From NCBI RefSeq assembly GCF_032062135.1, contig NC_092858.1:164300200-164364199 (forward strand): 64,000 nt of DNA, read 5' to 3'. The stretch is from Pyxicephalus adspersus. Its lineage: Eukaryota > Chordata > Amphibia > Anura > Pyxicephalidae. How positions within the stretch are numbered: position 1 is the first letter of the stretch; each line of letters opens with the position of its first letter. The position numbers and the translations under genes are program-made. This document shows, one piece after another, positions 24,964-37,900 of this stretch. The notes beneath the pieces are model-generated. The model ran no database searches. It had not been told where the DNA came from and was given only the letters and a program-made list of their open reading frames with translations.

Positions 24964-25449
24964 TACAGGTAGTACCCGGGTTAAGGACATCTAACTTACG
25001 GACGACTCCTACGGTAGATACGAACGTGAATGGGGCTTCCCTGCTCCCTCGAGTGCAGGAATGAGGCTTGGAGGGGGGAGGCGGGCAGTTTGCATGACTT
25101 TCAGAAGAAATCTTTTGATAAACTTAGCTGAGACTGAGCTCTTCTGCAAGCTCTTGTAACTCTTTAATGACCAAGACAAACTCTGCAGTTCTTTCTTTTT
25201 GCATATCAAAGCACAGCTTGCTCCAGAAGTAGAAAATGTCTAGGCTCCATAAAGTTTTTTTTTTTTTGCTTTGTTTGTGATTAACTCACAGTGAGGATTT
25301 TATACAGTAACTGACACCACACTGCCTAATAATATGTTGAGGCAATCATCTGTCCTAATTGCTTTTATAAAAATAATGTAACTCATCCGACTTACATACA
25401 ATTTCAACCTACAGTCCCTATCTCGTATGTAACCCGCGGACTATCTGTA
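24964..25449. mobile_element. mariner-type non-autonomous element
   Basis: A 482-bp element (24966-25447) flanked by TA on both sides. The left end is CAGGTAGTACCCGGGTTAAG; the right end, reversed, is CAGATAGTCCGCGGGTTACA. The CAGGTAGTCCCCGGGTTA-type end and TA target site indicate the Tc1/mariner superfamily. Inner sequence is non-coding. Confidence 0.7.
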
Positions 25450-25585
25450 ATCAGATTTCTCTGTTTGCTACTGTTCTGAGTAATAGTTTGTCTTGTCTCT
25501 ATTTTGTTGTCGTAAAAAAGGGGGACCACTGCACCCCTGAAACACTTAGATGCTCTGCATGGAATACCAGTAAAGGGATATTTGA

Positions 25586-25646
25586 GGAACAGATTTATAT
25601 ATTTATATATATTTATTATAATTATATATATATTTATATATTTATC
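25586..25646. repeat. AT-rich simple repeat
   Basis: ATATATTTATATATA-type low-complexity run. Confidence 0.85.
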
Positions 25647-28097
25647 GCATGCACCATACACATGTGGATGATTTGTCTCTGACTTCTGTGTGACTGTTCA
25701 CTCCTTGGATTATTCCTCTGTCTTTTTTGGGCTGAGTGTGTACTCAGCTCTTCTATGGATATTCTGGTCATCAAAATAAACTGGACTCTTGGAAGCCAAT
25801 ACTTGGCCCCCAGAATTGACTTGGAGTCACGATGGAGGCCCCTGTGGGCTGAGGAGGATCTGGGGCCCTCATGCATTGGACCTCCTTATGTCCACCCCTG
25901 CTCCTTGTCTAAACTGGCCATCAAAATGTTGACTCTATGTTGGTGGGTTGACTATCTGTCCTCACTAGCACCTGTCCCTTCTGTTGGTGGATGGTGTCAT
26001 TGGAGCAGAAAGTATCTACCAAACTCCATACCGTAGTAGTTTCTGCTCTGACAACAGCCCAACCTCACATTGTCCTCCAGAATCTTGACATTCAAGTGAT
26101 CCCTGCAGTTTACATCCTTTGCATTATGGGTTATGTGACCCAACTATGCATTTGTGGGAGCTGCGTAAGATTGTGTGATGGAAGAAAGTTGAGAGGGCAG
26201 TAAATGCCGGACTGTAATATTTCACCCCTGCTCACCACCCTCTCCACAGGTTCATAATCCTACACTGCTCCTTTAAAGAATGGAAGAATGCCACCCTAGG
26301 ACAGGAAATGCTTTACTGGCTAGATCGTTAGGTAAGAATAAAGGCAAAAATGCAGTCAGTACATCTAATGACCATAAAGCTCTAATATATTTTATTTTTG
26401 GATTTAGATATCATAGATATCTTTATATTAGGACTTTGTTTTAAATATAACCTTTATAATATAAACAACACTTCATTCTGATATAGCCAAACATTTAATT
26501 ATTAGCAGGACCATATTTTGACGTCATCCTGTCCTAGGCACACATTATTGATGATACTATATTGCACAAGGTCTGTCTTTGGGTCATGTGACCATTTTAA
26601 TAAAAAATAGCTAGAATGTGCTGTATTATAAAGTATTAGACCTCATATATATGCAGGACTAGTTTTTAGAACAAACAAGAGAAAGTGAAAATGGTTTCAG
26701 GTTTTCTAAACTTTAAAGATCCTTCTAACTAAGAATGAGGTTAAATTTCAGTTCACTTCTCGCCAGTTTTGCAAACTACTGTGTCTGCATGGTGGTTATC
26801 GTACACACTACTTGGTGGATTTTGGGGTAGGTACCATACCTGACCACCGCCTGCCAATCGGAGCCTACATCATTGCCAAGATGGTTCCCAATATAAAGGG
26901 CAGCTATTTAATGACCCTGCTCAACATCCTCCTCATTCCGTTCACCTACAGTTCTCTTGCTGAATTTTCCAACAATTGCCCAGAGGTGTCCAGAAGACCA
27001 TAAACAGAAAAGAAAAAAATGATTACATTTAGCAAATGGTAGGGCTTGGTGCTGCCTCCCCCTTTACCCTGCTGCCCTAGACACTGACCCATGGGGGCCA
27101 TTATGGTAGATGCAGCCTGGCCATTAGGAAACGTACCGGTCATAGATGAATTCAGTCCTGTCTCTCCATCTAGCTGTAGGCACAAAGTACCCTAGAAAGT
27201 AAAATATGCAATCACTGACATTCAGATGTGATGGATATAATGCTGTAGATTGTGTTTGGTTGGTTCATGACACTCCATCATCTTCCCACTTTATCATTGT
27301 AGGAAGTTCTGGCACTGGACAAAACTCTATTATGTAATCATTTCAATCTTTTCTTCTTTTTGCCAGTTCACATTTATAATACACGGCAGTGTTTGATCCT
27401 ACGGGATTCTTTGCAATAACTAAACAAGCTTGTTCCGCAGTAAAACTCCTTCCTATAATAGTTGTATTGTGTGCCGGTCATAATGGAAATGTCACAGTGT
27501 AAAACAATGCATTCACATTGCTGGTTAGGCGTTCGGCCAAAAGCCAAGCCGCTTCTGAACGGGTTAACGCCATGAGGACTCGTTCCGGCTGGACTCTTGT
27601 CTCTCTTTAAGTGTTCAGAATCTAAAATTTCTAACTTCCTGTTTTGGCTTGGACAGACCGGCATCTTGGATCATTTATTGGCAAAGCCTAAATATAAATT
27701 CTTGCCGGATTATTAGATACATTTGACAGAATGTCCACGCGGATCAGCCTGAAACTCTAATATTAAAGTTTTAGGAAACAAAGCAATAATTTAGAATTTT
27801 GTCAGGAAATGCGTTTAGTAAAAGCAGACTTATAGAGGTCTATTGATCAATGTTTTCACCCTAGATTGACACAACTCCCATCGAAAATTCATTTTATTAA
27901 AAAAATACATTGAAATAAAAGATTTATATAATAAAGTGTGAAAAAATTATGTAGACCCCTTAGTCTGCAACTAAAGAAGAACTCCAGGCTGAATACAGAA
28001 ATAAATATATGGAAGCTGTTTCACCTGCATAAAATGTCATTTCTAATTATCCATTCTTGAGATTTACACAGGTCAGCCACGGATACACTAGAGATAC
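25647..28097. other. Intergenic, no gene recognised
   Basis: Several open frames of 60-96 codons without recognisable similarity. A perfect palindromic cAMP-response-type site TGACGTCA lies at 26519-26526. The single-copy stretch 27380-27790 retains many CpGs and is a candidate non-coding element. Confidence 0.35.
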
Positions 28098-28270
28098 ATT
28101 ATTATTAATAAACCGGATTTATATGGCGCCAACATATTATGCTACGCTGTAAATTAAATAGGGGTTGTAAATGACAGATACAGACACAGGAGGAGGCGAG
28201 GACCCTGCCCCAAAGAGCTTACAATCTAGGAGGTGGGGGTATCACACAATAGGAGGGGGATATGGAATGG
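28098..28270 (-). mobile_element. Non-LTR retrotransposon 3' tail, copy 7
   Basis: Reverse copy: TTATTATTAATAAAC, GGCGCCAACATATTATGCTA, CGCTGTAAATTAAATAGGGG, GGAGGCGAGGACCCTGCCCC, AAAGAGCTTACAATCTAGGA. Confidence 0.8.
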
Positions 28271-28434
28271 TGAGAAGTAGTGGAGATGGTGGATGGTGCA
28301 CATACATATTACAGGTGCACATAACACATAATATCATCCTACATTTTTAACACTTACATTTATTTGCCTGCAAGAAAGTATTCAATAAAACACCTGGGGT
28401 CTGGGCACACTCTAAAGCTGGTGAAGACTTCACT

Positions 28435-28825
28435 GGACACAGGCTGACACAGGCAAAGGCCAGTCAAGATAAAGGTGACTAGCAAGGGCAAAGGAGGTAA
28501 CTGGTTGACCAGCCAGGGTAGAAAAGGCCATGCCCAGTTAGGTCAGAATGAAAGTCAAGGGCCAAGACTGACCAGAGTAGAAGTGGCCACTGGTATGGCT
28601 TATACTGATATGCAGAGGAGCAGTGGTAAGCCATTCGGGGGACAGGTCCAGCCATCCCAATAGGGGCCAGCCAGGGCAGTGGTGGTAATGTCGGGCAGAC
28701 CCAGGACAGGGAGGGCCATTCGGAATAGATGAGTACACCAAGGGTTGGGGCCAGCCAGGGCAGAGGTGAACACTGGCCATCTGGCAGAAATGGGGTCAGC
28801 CAGGGGAGGGAGAGCCAGTTTTAGG
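28435..28825. repeat. Degenerate G-rich minisatellite
   Basis: Imperfect repeats around the core GGCCAGCCAGGGCAG and variants (GACCAGCCAGGGTAGA, GGGGTCAGCCAGGGGAGG). Spacing is irregular, so the array is old. It explains the repetitive open frames on both strands here. Confidence 0.6.
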
Positions 28826-28833
28826 AAAGACAG

Positions 28834-29050
28834 ACCTGACCATCAAAGACTCTCCAAGGCTGGAGAGGATACTTATTCAGTGAAGCTGAGTAAACCGACA
28901 AACCTGGAATGGATCTGGTCCAGGATTTAAAAGATTTGCTAGCAAATAGCAAATGACTTTGGAGAAATCTGTTCAAGGGTTGCTGGATCACCCAGTTTCA
29001 CCAATGAAGGTGTATCCTCTCCAGCTTTGGAGAGCTTCAATAAATCAGCC
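28834..29050. mobile_element. Fold-back MITE family M, copy 4
   Basis: Left arm CTCTCCAAGGCTGGAGAGGA and AACCTGGAATGGATCTGGTC, centre TTTGCTAGCAAATAGCAAAT, right arm GGTTGCTGGATCACCCAG, end CAATAAATCAGCC. The outermost left end is eroded. Confidence 0.8.
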
Positions 29051-31699
29051 ACAGAGAGTCAGCCATTTATCACATTCCATTATCCCATACAAATGACAGC
29101 CAAACCTATGTATGGACTACTTAGATGTTGTGAATACTTTTGACTACTGACCGAGCATTCCTGGTTCTGTGCGGAGTTGTTAGCTGTTAAGCCACATCTG
29201 TACACACAACTGAAGATGAACAACAATTGCCTAATCTACCAGTCTGGATTCCTTGTGGCACCCAAGAAGCATCATGGATCACCATCTTTCTTTCATCCTT
29301 GGCCAGTTTTTGAATGAACAATAAGCTGATAATGGAAGGGCAATCATTCATTTTGATGATGTAAAGATTGTCTATATGATCCTATCATGCATCAACTGAA
29401 GCTGGAGAATGATTTGTTTGGGCAGAGCATAAGAAGGGACACAGGGAAGTTCCTCTATCATAGTCCTATGACTGAGCTGAAGGCAGGCAGGCGACAAGAA
29501 TAATGTTATCACCCGCCACCTTTACATTGTAAATTGTGTCAGGTAAAACAGTTCATTGTGAATTTAACTATCCAAATGGCTGAAATTGTTCTGCAATTCC
29601 ACGACAGCCCACAGGACAAATATAAAGTCACTCTGAACTTGTTTAATGTCAAAGTGGATTGAAGTTGTTTCCCTTGTTTACACAATTGCTGAAATTTTAT
29701 CCTGCAGGTAACGTCACAGCTGCCGACAAGAGCAAATAAATAAAATGTTTGAACATTTCTTAAGAGGAAAAGTGGGCGTGAGTGTTCTACAGAGAACTTA
29801 AAACATTATCAGCTATAATCTGATTTATGGAGAAATGGAAGGAAGATGGATCTTTGTGTTGCAGATACACACACACACAATACTGTGTCATGCATTATAA
29901 CGCTCAAAGCAAACCCGAAAAAAGGTCAGGTAAAAGCCCTTGTCTGCCAAAGGGCATTGGCAGCCCATCCAACATCAGAGGGCTGCCCTAATGCAATGCA
30001 CAATGTTGCATACATTAAGCCACAATATAGATATAAATAGGCCTTTCAACACAAGTTCATGTTTAGAAAATGTATACCAATGACTGCCCATGCACCATTA
30101 GAGCAGCTAGCAAATAGTCACCTTGCTCACCATTTTAACAAATTTCATGATGTTGCCCTGTCTGGTGTTTTGCCAAAATATGCCCTGCTGGTTGCATGCG
30201 CGTTACAGTCCCTTTTGGTTTTATGAGTTTTCCTAACAGATGGCTCACTCATAATAATACATGGAGTAGTGGCGCACAAGTACTGCGAAATTGGGCCAGC
30301 AGAGAACATTTCATTACAGGTTGTATACCCATTAACAATGGAAAATCCTACCCACCCATCCAATAGGAGTTCCTGAGCTTACCAAGTATGTGGTCTTCAA
30401 GCAGCTGCTCTTTTTCACAGTAATAGCTTTTGTTTTGCACTGTGTGAAGGTGGCCATCTTGGTAGACTAACAGAGATGTTAAAGCTGGCCCCTGATGACT
30501 GGTGGCAGAATAATTAAAAGGCAGCAAAAAAATGAAATAGAAATAGGGAGATCCTTGCAATGCAGATCCTCAGGTACAGCTTCTTCTCCAGCAGTGCCAA
30601 CAGCAAGCTGAATATCACCAAATCTCACCTAAAATGTAACAAGACTAGCAGTCAGAAGAAGCACGGTCTTGGTTGTGCTTATACTGATATGCAGTCATGG
30701 TTTTAGCTCATGTACAGAAAGAGAACTGTTTTTTTTTTTTAAATATTTTTCTTGAACAGTTCAAATTTGCATTTCAACAACCCAAATATATATATATAAA
30801 CATGAAGCAAAATAAACACGACTGCTCTGAAATTGGTAACTTCCAACTGACTGTATTCAAGATGATTCTTTTAATTTACAAACCTATTCAACTTATACTC
30901 ATTAGATGTTTGTTCTTACCTTCCCACTATTTAAAGTATTTTGTAAGTTATTTCTCCTAAAACGTTTGTATAGTTTATTTTGTATTCAATAAAAGATCAT
31001 CTGGTCTTCTGAAAATCAGAAATGAAAAAGCCCCTTTTAAACTTAATTAGTAATGTCGATGTTACTAAAGTACGACACAAAACTGTTTCTAAGATTTAGA
31101 GCGCCACACAGTGGCCAATAGTTAGATGAGACTTCTGTTTAAGTAATTAATGTAGAAAAGCTATGGTGAAAAAAATAGGGGACTACCATTGCTGCAAAAA
31201 TAATTAGCTGCCTAAAAATGTAAAAATATTTTTGGCAGTACAAGTATGCAGCCAGTTAAGTCAAAAACTCTGATCTGCACATCTGCATTGAGAGTGCACT
31301 ATGCCCAAGAGCCATATGCAGCCCTTAGCTGCTTGTGCAGGCCCTTTGGGCCACATCAGTCTGTAGTGGGAGCATTGATCTGTAAATAAGTAATATCATT
31401 GATCACTAACAGTGCCATTTAACATGTCCCCGGTCTTCTGAAACTTATCTCCAATCTACAACTATACCTGTAGCATGTCCACATTCTCTGACCATTATGT
31501 CCACTATGTATGCATTGACAGTCCCTTTAGGATTACATATTTAACATTGTGGCCTTTTGGTGATATCAGGGGCTTCAGTTCTGCACCTAACCATTAGCAG
31601 TTTCCCAGTTCCTTCCTGACTAAGTAGCTCATATTACTTGTGGAACCATCCCATTCCTGGTTCATTCTACAGCCAGGAACAGTAATGAAAGCCACAAAC
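29051..31699. other. Intergenic between unassigned sequence and cfap298
   Basis: No gene recognised. No lectin-domain exon of eva1c, the neighbour I would expect on this side from human gene order, could be found. The stretch 29480-29800 looks single-copy and non-coding. Confidence 0.4.
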
Positions 31700-31721
31700 A
31701 CCAAATTATAAAGAAAGATAA

Positions 31722-31727
31722 TTTATT
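31722..31727 (-). terminator. cfap298: cfap298 polyadenylation signal
   Basis: AATAAA on the minus strand (TTTATT on plus), 83 bp after the stop codon, implying a 3' UTR of only about 100 nt. Confidence 0.7.
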
Positions 31728-31809
31728 AATACAGGACTGAAGGTGACAAATAAAACTTGTCGCACTTAATACGCCAGACATTTGTAAATGATGAAGATTG
31801 CTGGGTTAC

Positions 31810-31920
31810 TTATCCAGGTCTCCATTTAATGTTCTTCACACCCTGAAATTGTCTTTTTAGGGAGCTGCTGTCCGCCCAGTCAGCATTCAGGTATGAAAAA
31901 TCTTCATCCTCTTCAAGTCT
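31810..31920 (-). CDS. cfap298: cfap298 coding exon 7 (last)
   Basis: Acceptor GGTTCCAG/AGACTT. Encodes RLEEDEDFSYLNADWADSSS, then LKRQFQGVKNIKWRPG, with TAA at 31810-31812. The WADxxxLKRxFxGVxxIKW ending is characteristic of CFAP298. Confidence 0.96.
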   Translation of the reverse strand, partial: RLEEDEDFSYLNADWADSSSLKRQFQGVKNIKWRPG

Positions 31921-34900
31921 CTGGAACCAAAAAAAATATTAATTTGTGAGGTTACAAAGCAACAATGCCAATGCCAGTCAAAATGCCATTAATCTCTGCA
32001 TGATATTTAGGTCTACACGATAGGTTTTATTTATACAATTGTACAAATACTAAATATATGCACAGTTAGTGAAGGGGCATTATTAAATGATCTTTATGTC
32101 TGACTGTCGTAATGGAGAATTGACAAGCTAATTTAAATAATAAATATTAGAGTTTTGCAGTATATGGGTGACACTTGTATGCTCTTTATGATCCACAATA
32201 TAAAGTGCTATACTGAAATACAATATTGTGATTCTTTGTATGTATTGGTCAGCAATGGAATCCTTCCATATCAGGACGTCATATATTGCCAATTGTTTGT
32301 GAACATCTGACCATCACACTCAAATGAGCTTGGTGAAATTCCAATTCAGAAACCATAGGCATTACAATGCAGTTGCCCCACCTTTTGCAGCTACTGTAGA
32401 GCAGCCTCCACACATCTGCGGGGATTTTCAGAAGATTTTAAAGTGCAGTTGTGAATTTGTGCATTTCTTTTTCAAAAAGAGCATTTGTGAGATCAGGTAC
32501 TTTGTGAAGCCTTTGGACTAAGCGTTGTAGAATGATCTTCCTGCTGAATTGTGTTCGGTTAAGTCTACCGTAAATTCTGCTCCAGAATATGGCCTCGATT
32601 TGTACGTTTTGGTTAGGTTCTAACATAGAATGAGAAGACCAGGCTTACAATTGGCCTTTCAATCTATTTATTAGGGATGAGGACCAGACTCTTTAAGGCC
32701 AATCAAATTCCTCCACAACAAACACCTCAATGTCAACAAACCACCATGTCATTATTGGAGCAAAAAAGAGCTTTACCCAAATTATTGCCAGAAGGTTGGA
32801 AGGGTACAATTGCCTAACATACTGTGGCATTACCAGTACCTATAACTGGAATCACCAATGCTCAATTATTAACAGGGGTTACTGTCATATACTTGTGGCA
32901 ATGTCAAGCAGGTAGAAGAGTCAGGTGAAGACAGAGTTTTGGTCACAAATGGACTTTGGTGGTGTCTGCCAATCAATCATAAAAAATGGTTTTGTAGCAA
33001 GGTCAGTACCAAAAAAGCTCAACAGCTTTAAGTATTGTGGACGCTCACATTCCTATTCTTTTAAATTGGAGCTGGAGTGTTAAAGGTAAAGGTTGCCCAT
33101 GCATTACCTTGAATTCCTCCTGCTTTCTGTGGTAATGCATCATCAGTTTCTTTTGCTCTTCCTCTGAAATGACCGGCTCTCGTGCTGGGGCTCCGTGTCC
33201 TCTCTAGATGGGTTTAAAAACACAAATAAATACTAAAAATAGGACAACATATATAAAACTAATACATGTTCAATTAATGTTAGGAAAGTCACAAACTAAC
33301 ATGGGCTATCATGGTCCTATGGTTCCTATGAAACCTAACTTCATTAATTGTAAAGAACCCGCCAGGACCGAACATAGGAAATGTCACTGCTGACTTGTTT
33401 GTAAGGGTAACCTTTTACACAATATTTTGCCAACCTTGACACTGTGGAGGGGGAGGCCAATTTCTGTTTTAGCATGGCGGTACTCCTATATACAAATCCA
33501 TCTCATAAAACCTTGTGTTTAAGGAGTTCAGGCCAGCAAATAACTCAGATCTTAATCTTTGTGATGTACTGAAACACCGATTTTATGCCAGGTCTTCCCA
33601 CCAACCTCACTCCTTAAACTAACAAAAGTTCTTTCGGTGGGCAATGGAGAACAAACGCCATATTAGGGGCCATGTTTTTTGGGATGGGTTGCCCAGCAAG
33701 ATCATATATTGGTAATTATCGGATGTCCACAAATCTTAATCTATAGAGCAGTAATCTATAAATTGTCAAACTAAAAGAGTAATGCAGCTTTTATTATTGC
33801 TGCTTTCACTGTGCTTGACTGACATCTGGTTTCTGCCTCTAGGGTGTTTATATCATATTCATTGTTAGCAAATATTATGTGTGATACTTCCCTCACCTCC
33901 TATATTGTAAGCTTTTCTGGGCAGGGTTCTCTCCTCACTGTCACTGTCTGTATCTGTCTGTCATTTGCAACCCCTATTTAACGTACAGCGCTGTGTAATA
34001 TATTGGCAGTTTATAAATCATGTTTATTATTATTATTATTAATATTAATAATATTAATATTATGAAAATGTGGTAAGCACCTTTTGTATCTTCACAATTA
34101 TTTTCGTCTTTTCATTCTTGCCTACATAGTCAACAAGTTTTTTATTCCTCAGGAGCTCCTTCCCTGCCCACCACAGCTGGGCATTGGGTTCCTCAATGAC
34201 CATCTGTCCAGCCTAGAACACAATGGCATACAGAGAAATTAACAGAAGTCAGAATTCAGCACATTAAATTAGAAAAATCACAACATTTATTTTGTCGCCC
34301 TATCACCTAGGCTTCTAACAAGCACAATCACAATAGGTTATTTTAGCATACATTGCACTGGCATAGTCCACTGATGTTATCATCAGCAAAACCATCCTGA
34401 GATATATGTTGAGCTCTTTGCTACTGTATGAACATCACCAAGGCTGGCTTCCCATCATGACATGATCTCCGTCCTCAGACAATGACGCATAGGATGTGCT
34501 GAGCATTAATGTGTGAAGAGTCACAAAGGAAATGCAGGCAAACATCGAGAACATCAAGGAAACAGCCTGGAGTTCAGTTTAAAGAGAACACATAGATCAG
34601 CCATGGATCATAGGAGACAAAGCCCACCAATGACATGAGAGGCGATGAATATGTAAGGCTGATTCGAGGGACAATATTTGATCACAGGCCGTGTCTTTGT
34701 CAGGCCTCCCATTCCCATCATGTATTGTTTTGGTAACAATGATGTGGACAAATCTGACAACTGTTTCAAACTTTTCTCTAGAAGAAAATCAATTGGACGG
34801 CATATTTACCAGAAGTAAAGAATGTCTGATTGATTTTTCAAGATTTTTTCATATAACTAAACCAGAAAATAGTTTTGTTCCTGAGGTTTGTTCAAGCTGG

Positions 34901-37900
34901 AGGCCTCTGGCAGTTCCCAGGAGCTCACTGTGGCAGTGCGGTTGCAACTGCACTGTTATGAGATCCAGAGGCTGATTTTAGTATCTGGTCCACATCGCTT
35001 GAGAAGCAGTAACTGCGCTGATTGACAAGCACTGGGTGGCAGGAAGTGTGAACAATTAAACATTTTTGCTGTCTGGTAATAGGCTGTGGGAGAGAAGACC
35101 TGTAAGGCACCGTGCACACATTGCCCTTGTGCTACAGTTCTTTCTCCGCAGGATGAAGCTGCAACCACATGGCTAAAAGTAACATTTTGCCTTAGGAAAC
35201 CACAGTGCAACCCCACTAAAACTGCATGGTCATCCCTTCTGCAACAAAAGGACCTGCCTGGTTGCAAGTTTTTATTTCTAGTTTAGTTCTGCTTTTGTGG
35301 TTCAGTCGCGATGACATCACAAAAACTGTTTGCATCATTCAATATGTGCTATGGTGAACCCCCAACCTTTAAGGAGGTGGGACAGAAGATCTGGATAACA
35401 GTAAAAAAAAAAACAGAGATGGGTTCTGACTTTCCCCATTCCATCCATACTTAAAAAAAAAATGTCTGGCTTTACATACACTTTTAGGTGGACCTATTTC
35501 CACACCAGTTCCCCTCCCTGATCTCTGATCAACCTATCCACCTATAATACTTGCTAATTTAGGTATTTGTTCACAAAATCTTTGTCAATCAGCAGCTCAT
35601 CCTGGGTTCTGTTTCTCTTGATAAGAAATCATGTGATCAAAGCATTGATTTAGCTGTAGATATACTTTAAATATCTACCCCATCTATCTGGGTATATACT
35701 TCACTAGGCCGTTTCCAAGATAAACACTTACTGCTAAGGACTACAACAGTTTAAAACATATCAGACCAGAACATTTTGTCTTGGTTTGATGCAACATTAG
35801 GCTGCTGGATAAATGTATACATTGTATGAGCATTGGTCCAAGTAACTATTGTGCAGATGTGTGTAATCGCCCTTTACCATTTTTCTCTATGGATTATTTT
35901 TGTAGGACAGGACCAAGACACCAACATCTGTCGGCTTTTAAGAAGCCCAGTAAACTAGAAGACACAACCAAAACCTTCTTGTCATTTAAAAAATCCAGAC
36001 TGATGGGGGGGGGATTAAACGTTATACCTGAGTTCCAGAGAGGTCTTCATTATTTTCAAACTCCATTCTGATTGGGTCATGGGGAGGTAATCCCATGGGA
36101 TAGACAATCATAACAGCCCCACGTAGCTGATCCAGGGCATCTTTTACCATGTCCGTTGTTAAACACACATTGGCCTCTGCTTGTTTCTACACAAAAAGAG
36201 GGGATTTTAGGATGCATTTTTTACACTAAAATAAAACTATATTACCAATATCTATATCAACATGTTATGAGGATTCCAATGCCAAATTGCCATCTTTACA
36301 GTTGTGACACATGAACAATAATAACATACAAAGGCCGACACAGCAAACAAAAATCCTAAATAAATGAAAAGCTGTGTAACTGGTATCCTTTTTATTTTAG
36401 AACAATTTAAAAAAATATATTTTTGTTAAACAGTCCGGGAATGCTCCCAGAATAGATAAGTCTCTGTTCAGCTGTCTATGTTACATTATTAGTACACAGT
36501 ATTTATATAGCACCAACATATTACAAAGCTCTTTACAAAGTCCATACTCATATCACTTGCTGTTAACCAAACTGCATGTTTTTGGAATGTGAGAGGAAAC
36601 CGGAGTACCCATTGGAAACCCACACAAACACAGGGAGAACCTACAAACTCCATGCAGATAGAGTCCTGGCCGAAAGTTGAACCTGGGACCTAGTGCTGCA
36701 AAGGCTAGAGTGGTAAACACTGAGCCACCGTGCTGCCCTAGGCTCCTCTATGTCTTTGTACCTCCAGTATGGTCTTAGGACAGCTCCCTTTCACAAGCCT
36801 AAACCAGGCTTGGGTGGAGAATGGTGGTGAGGATAAGATTAGGGTAACAAATGAATTTGTTTTTTTAATATACTCAGAATGTCAACACTGGTCTCCTTAT
36901 TCAAGTAGCCTGTGGTTCCATCTCCCTACTAATTCACTATAAGGGTTTATTTACATGATGGCAGAGAGTACAGACAAAGTTAAGTCGGCTTAATTTCTCA
37001 TGCAAGATTCAAAAAGATCTGTGCAGACCATAAAATTAGAGAGTGCTGAGAAGGAAAAAGTTTGCTGTGGTTGTCTGAAAAGGGATTGTTGAAGTAGATT
37101 GCAAATATTTTTTATTCCCACTGCCTGTGTCACCAAATACTTATCATGATGAGAAATTGCTGCCTGAAAATTCATAACCTGACACATCTGGGAGTGTCAA
37201 TTATCTGGCCCCCCTGTGCTCAGTGGCTCATCCTGGCGGAACAAGGAACAATCCTAATGAAAGTGAAGGGGAGAGAATGTAGCGGGCTGCAGCTCCGTCG
37301 TTCACCACCTGCCCTCTCAATAGAGCAGAGAGGCACTGTATGTACAGTGCTCGTTCATGCATTGTTCAGTCTTTCATGACCCTTTCCAACGACAATTATT
37401 GAATGTGTGTATGTAGCCTAAGGGGCCAGAAGATGACTCTTAGAAGGGTCAGTTTTAGAGGAAATTTCAGGTGACAGTTTTGGCAGTTGCAGGAGAAACA
37501 TTTTTTAATGTATTCTTTGAAGGAAGTCTATTTTTAGCAGCAGAACTACTTTATTCTGCATAACAGTACATGAAACAAAATTACCTTTGCCATTAAAGCT
37601 TTTGCTTCCTCCATTGTTGTTTGTAACACTTTCTTCATGCTCTCATTAGGTGCTGAAAAATAAAATATAATAAAGTGTAACATAATGCTGATTACCCAGA
37701 CCATCCTTTCTTTTCCTCCTATTTATAACACTTTTTTATACTGGAAGCGTACTAATGGGCAATACAGCTTTAGGTTCTCTGGACAGATCAGAAAGGTATT
37801 GAGAGAATCCAATAAGTTTCCAGGGATACACAATGAGTTATTATACAAACTTTAATTAGGGGATTCCACTTTCTGTAATTATTGAAGCACTAAGGCTCAA

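Noticed and set aside
1..31699. Search for eva1c, expected beside cfap298 from human order
   Set aside because: No galactose-binding lectin (cysteine-rich) exon or transmembrane exon could be recognised; eva1c may lie outside the window.
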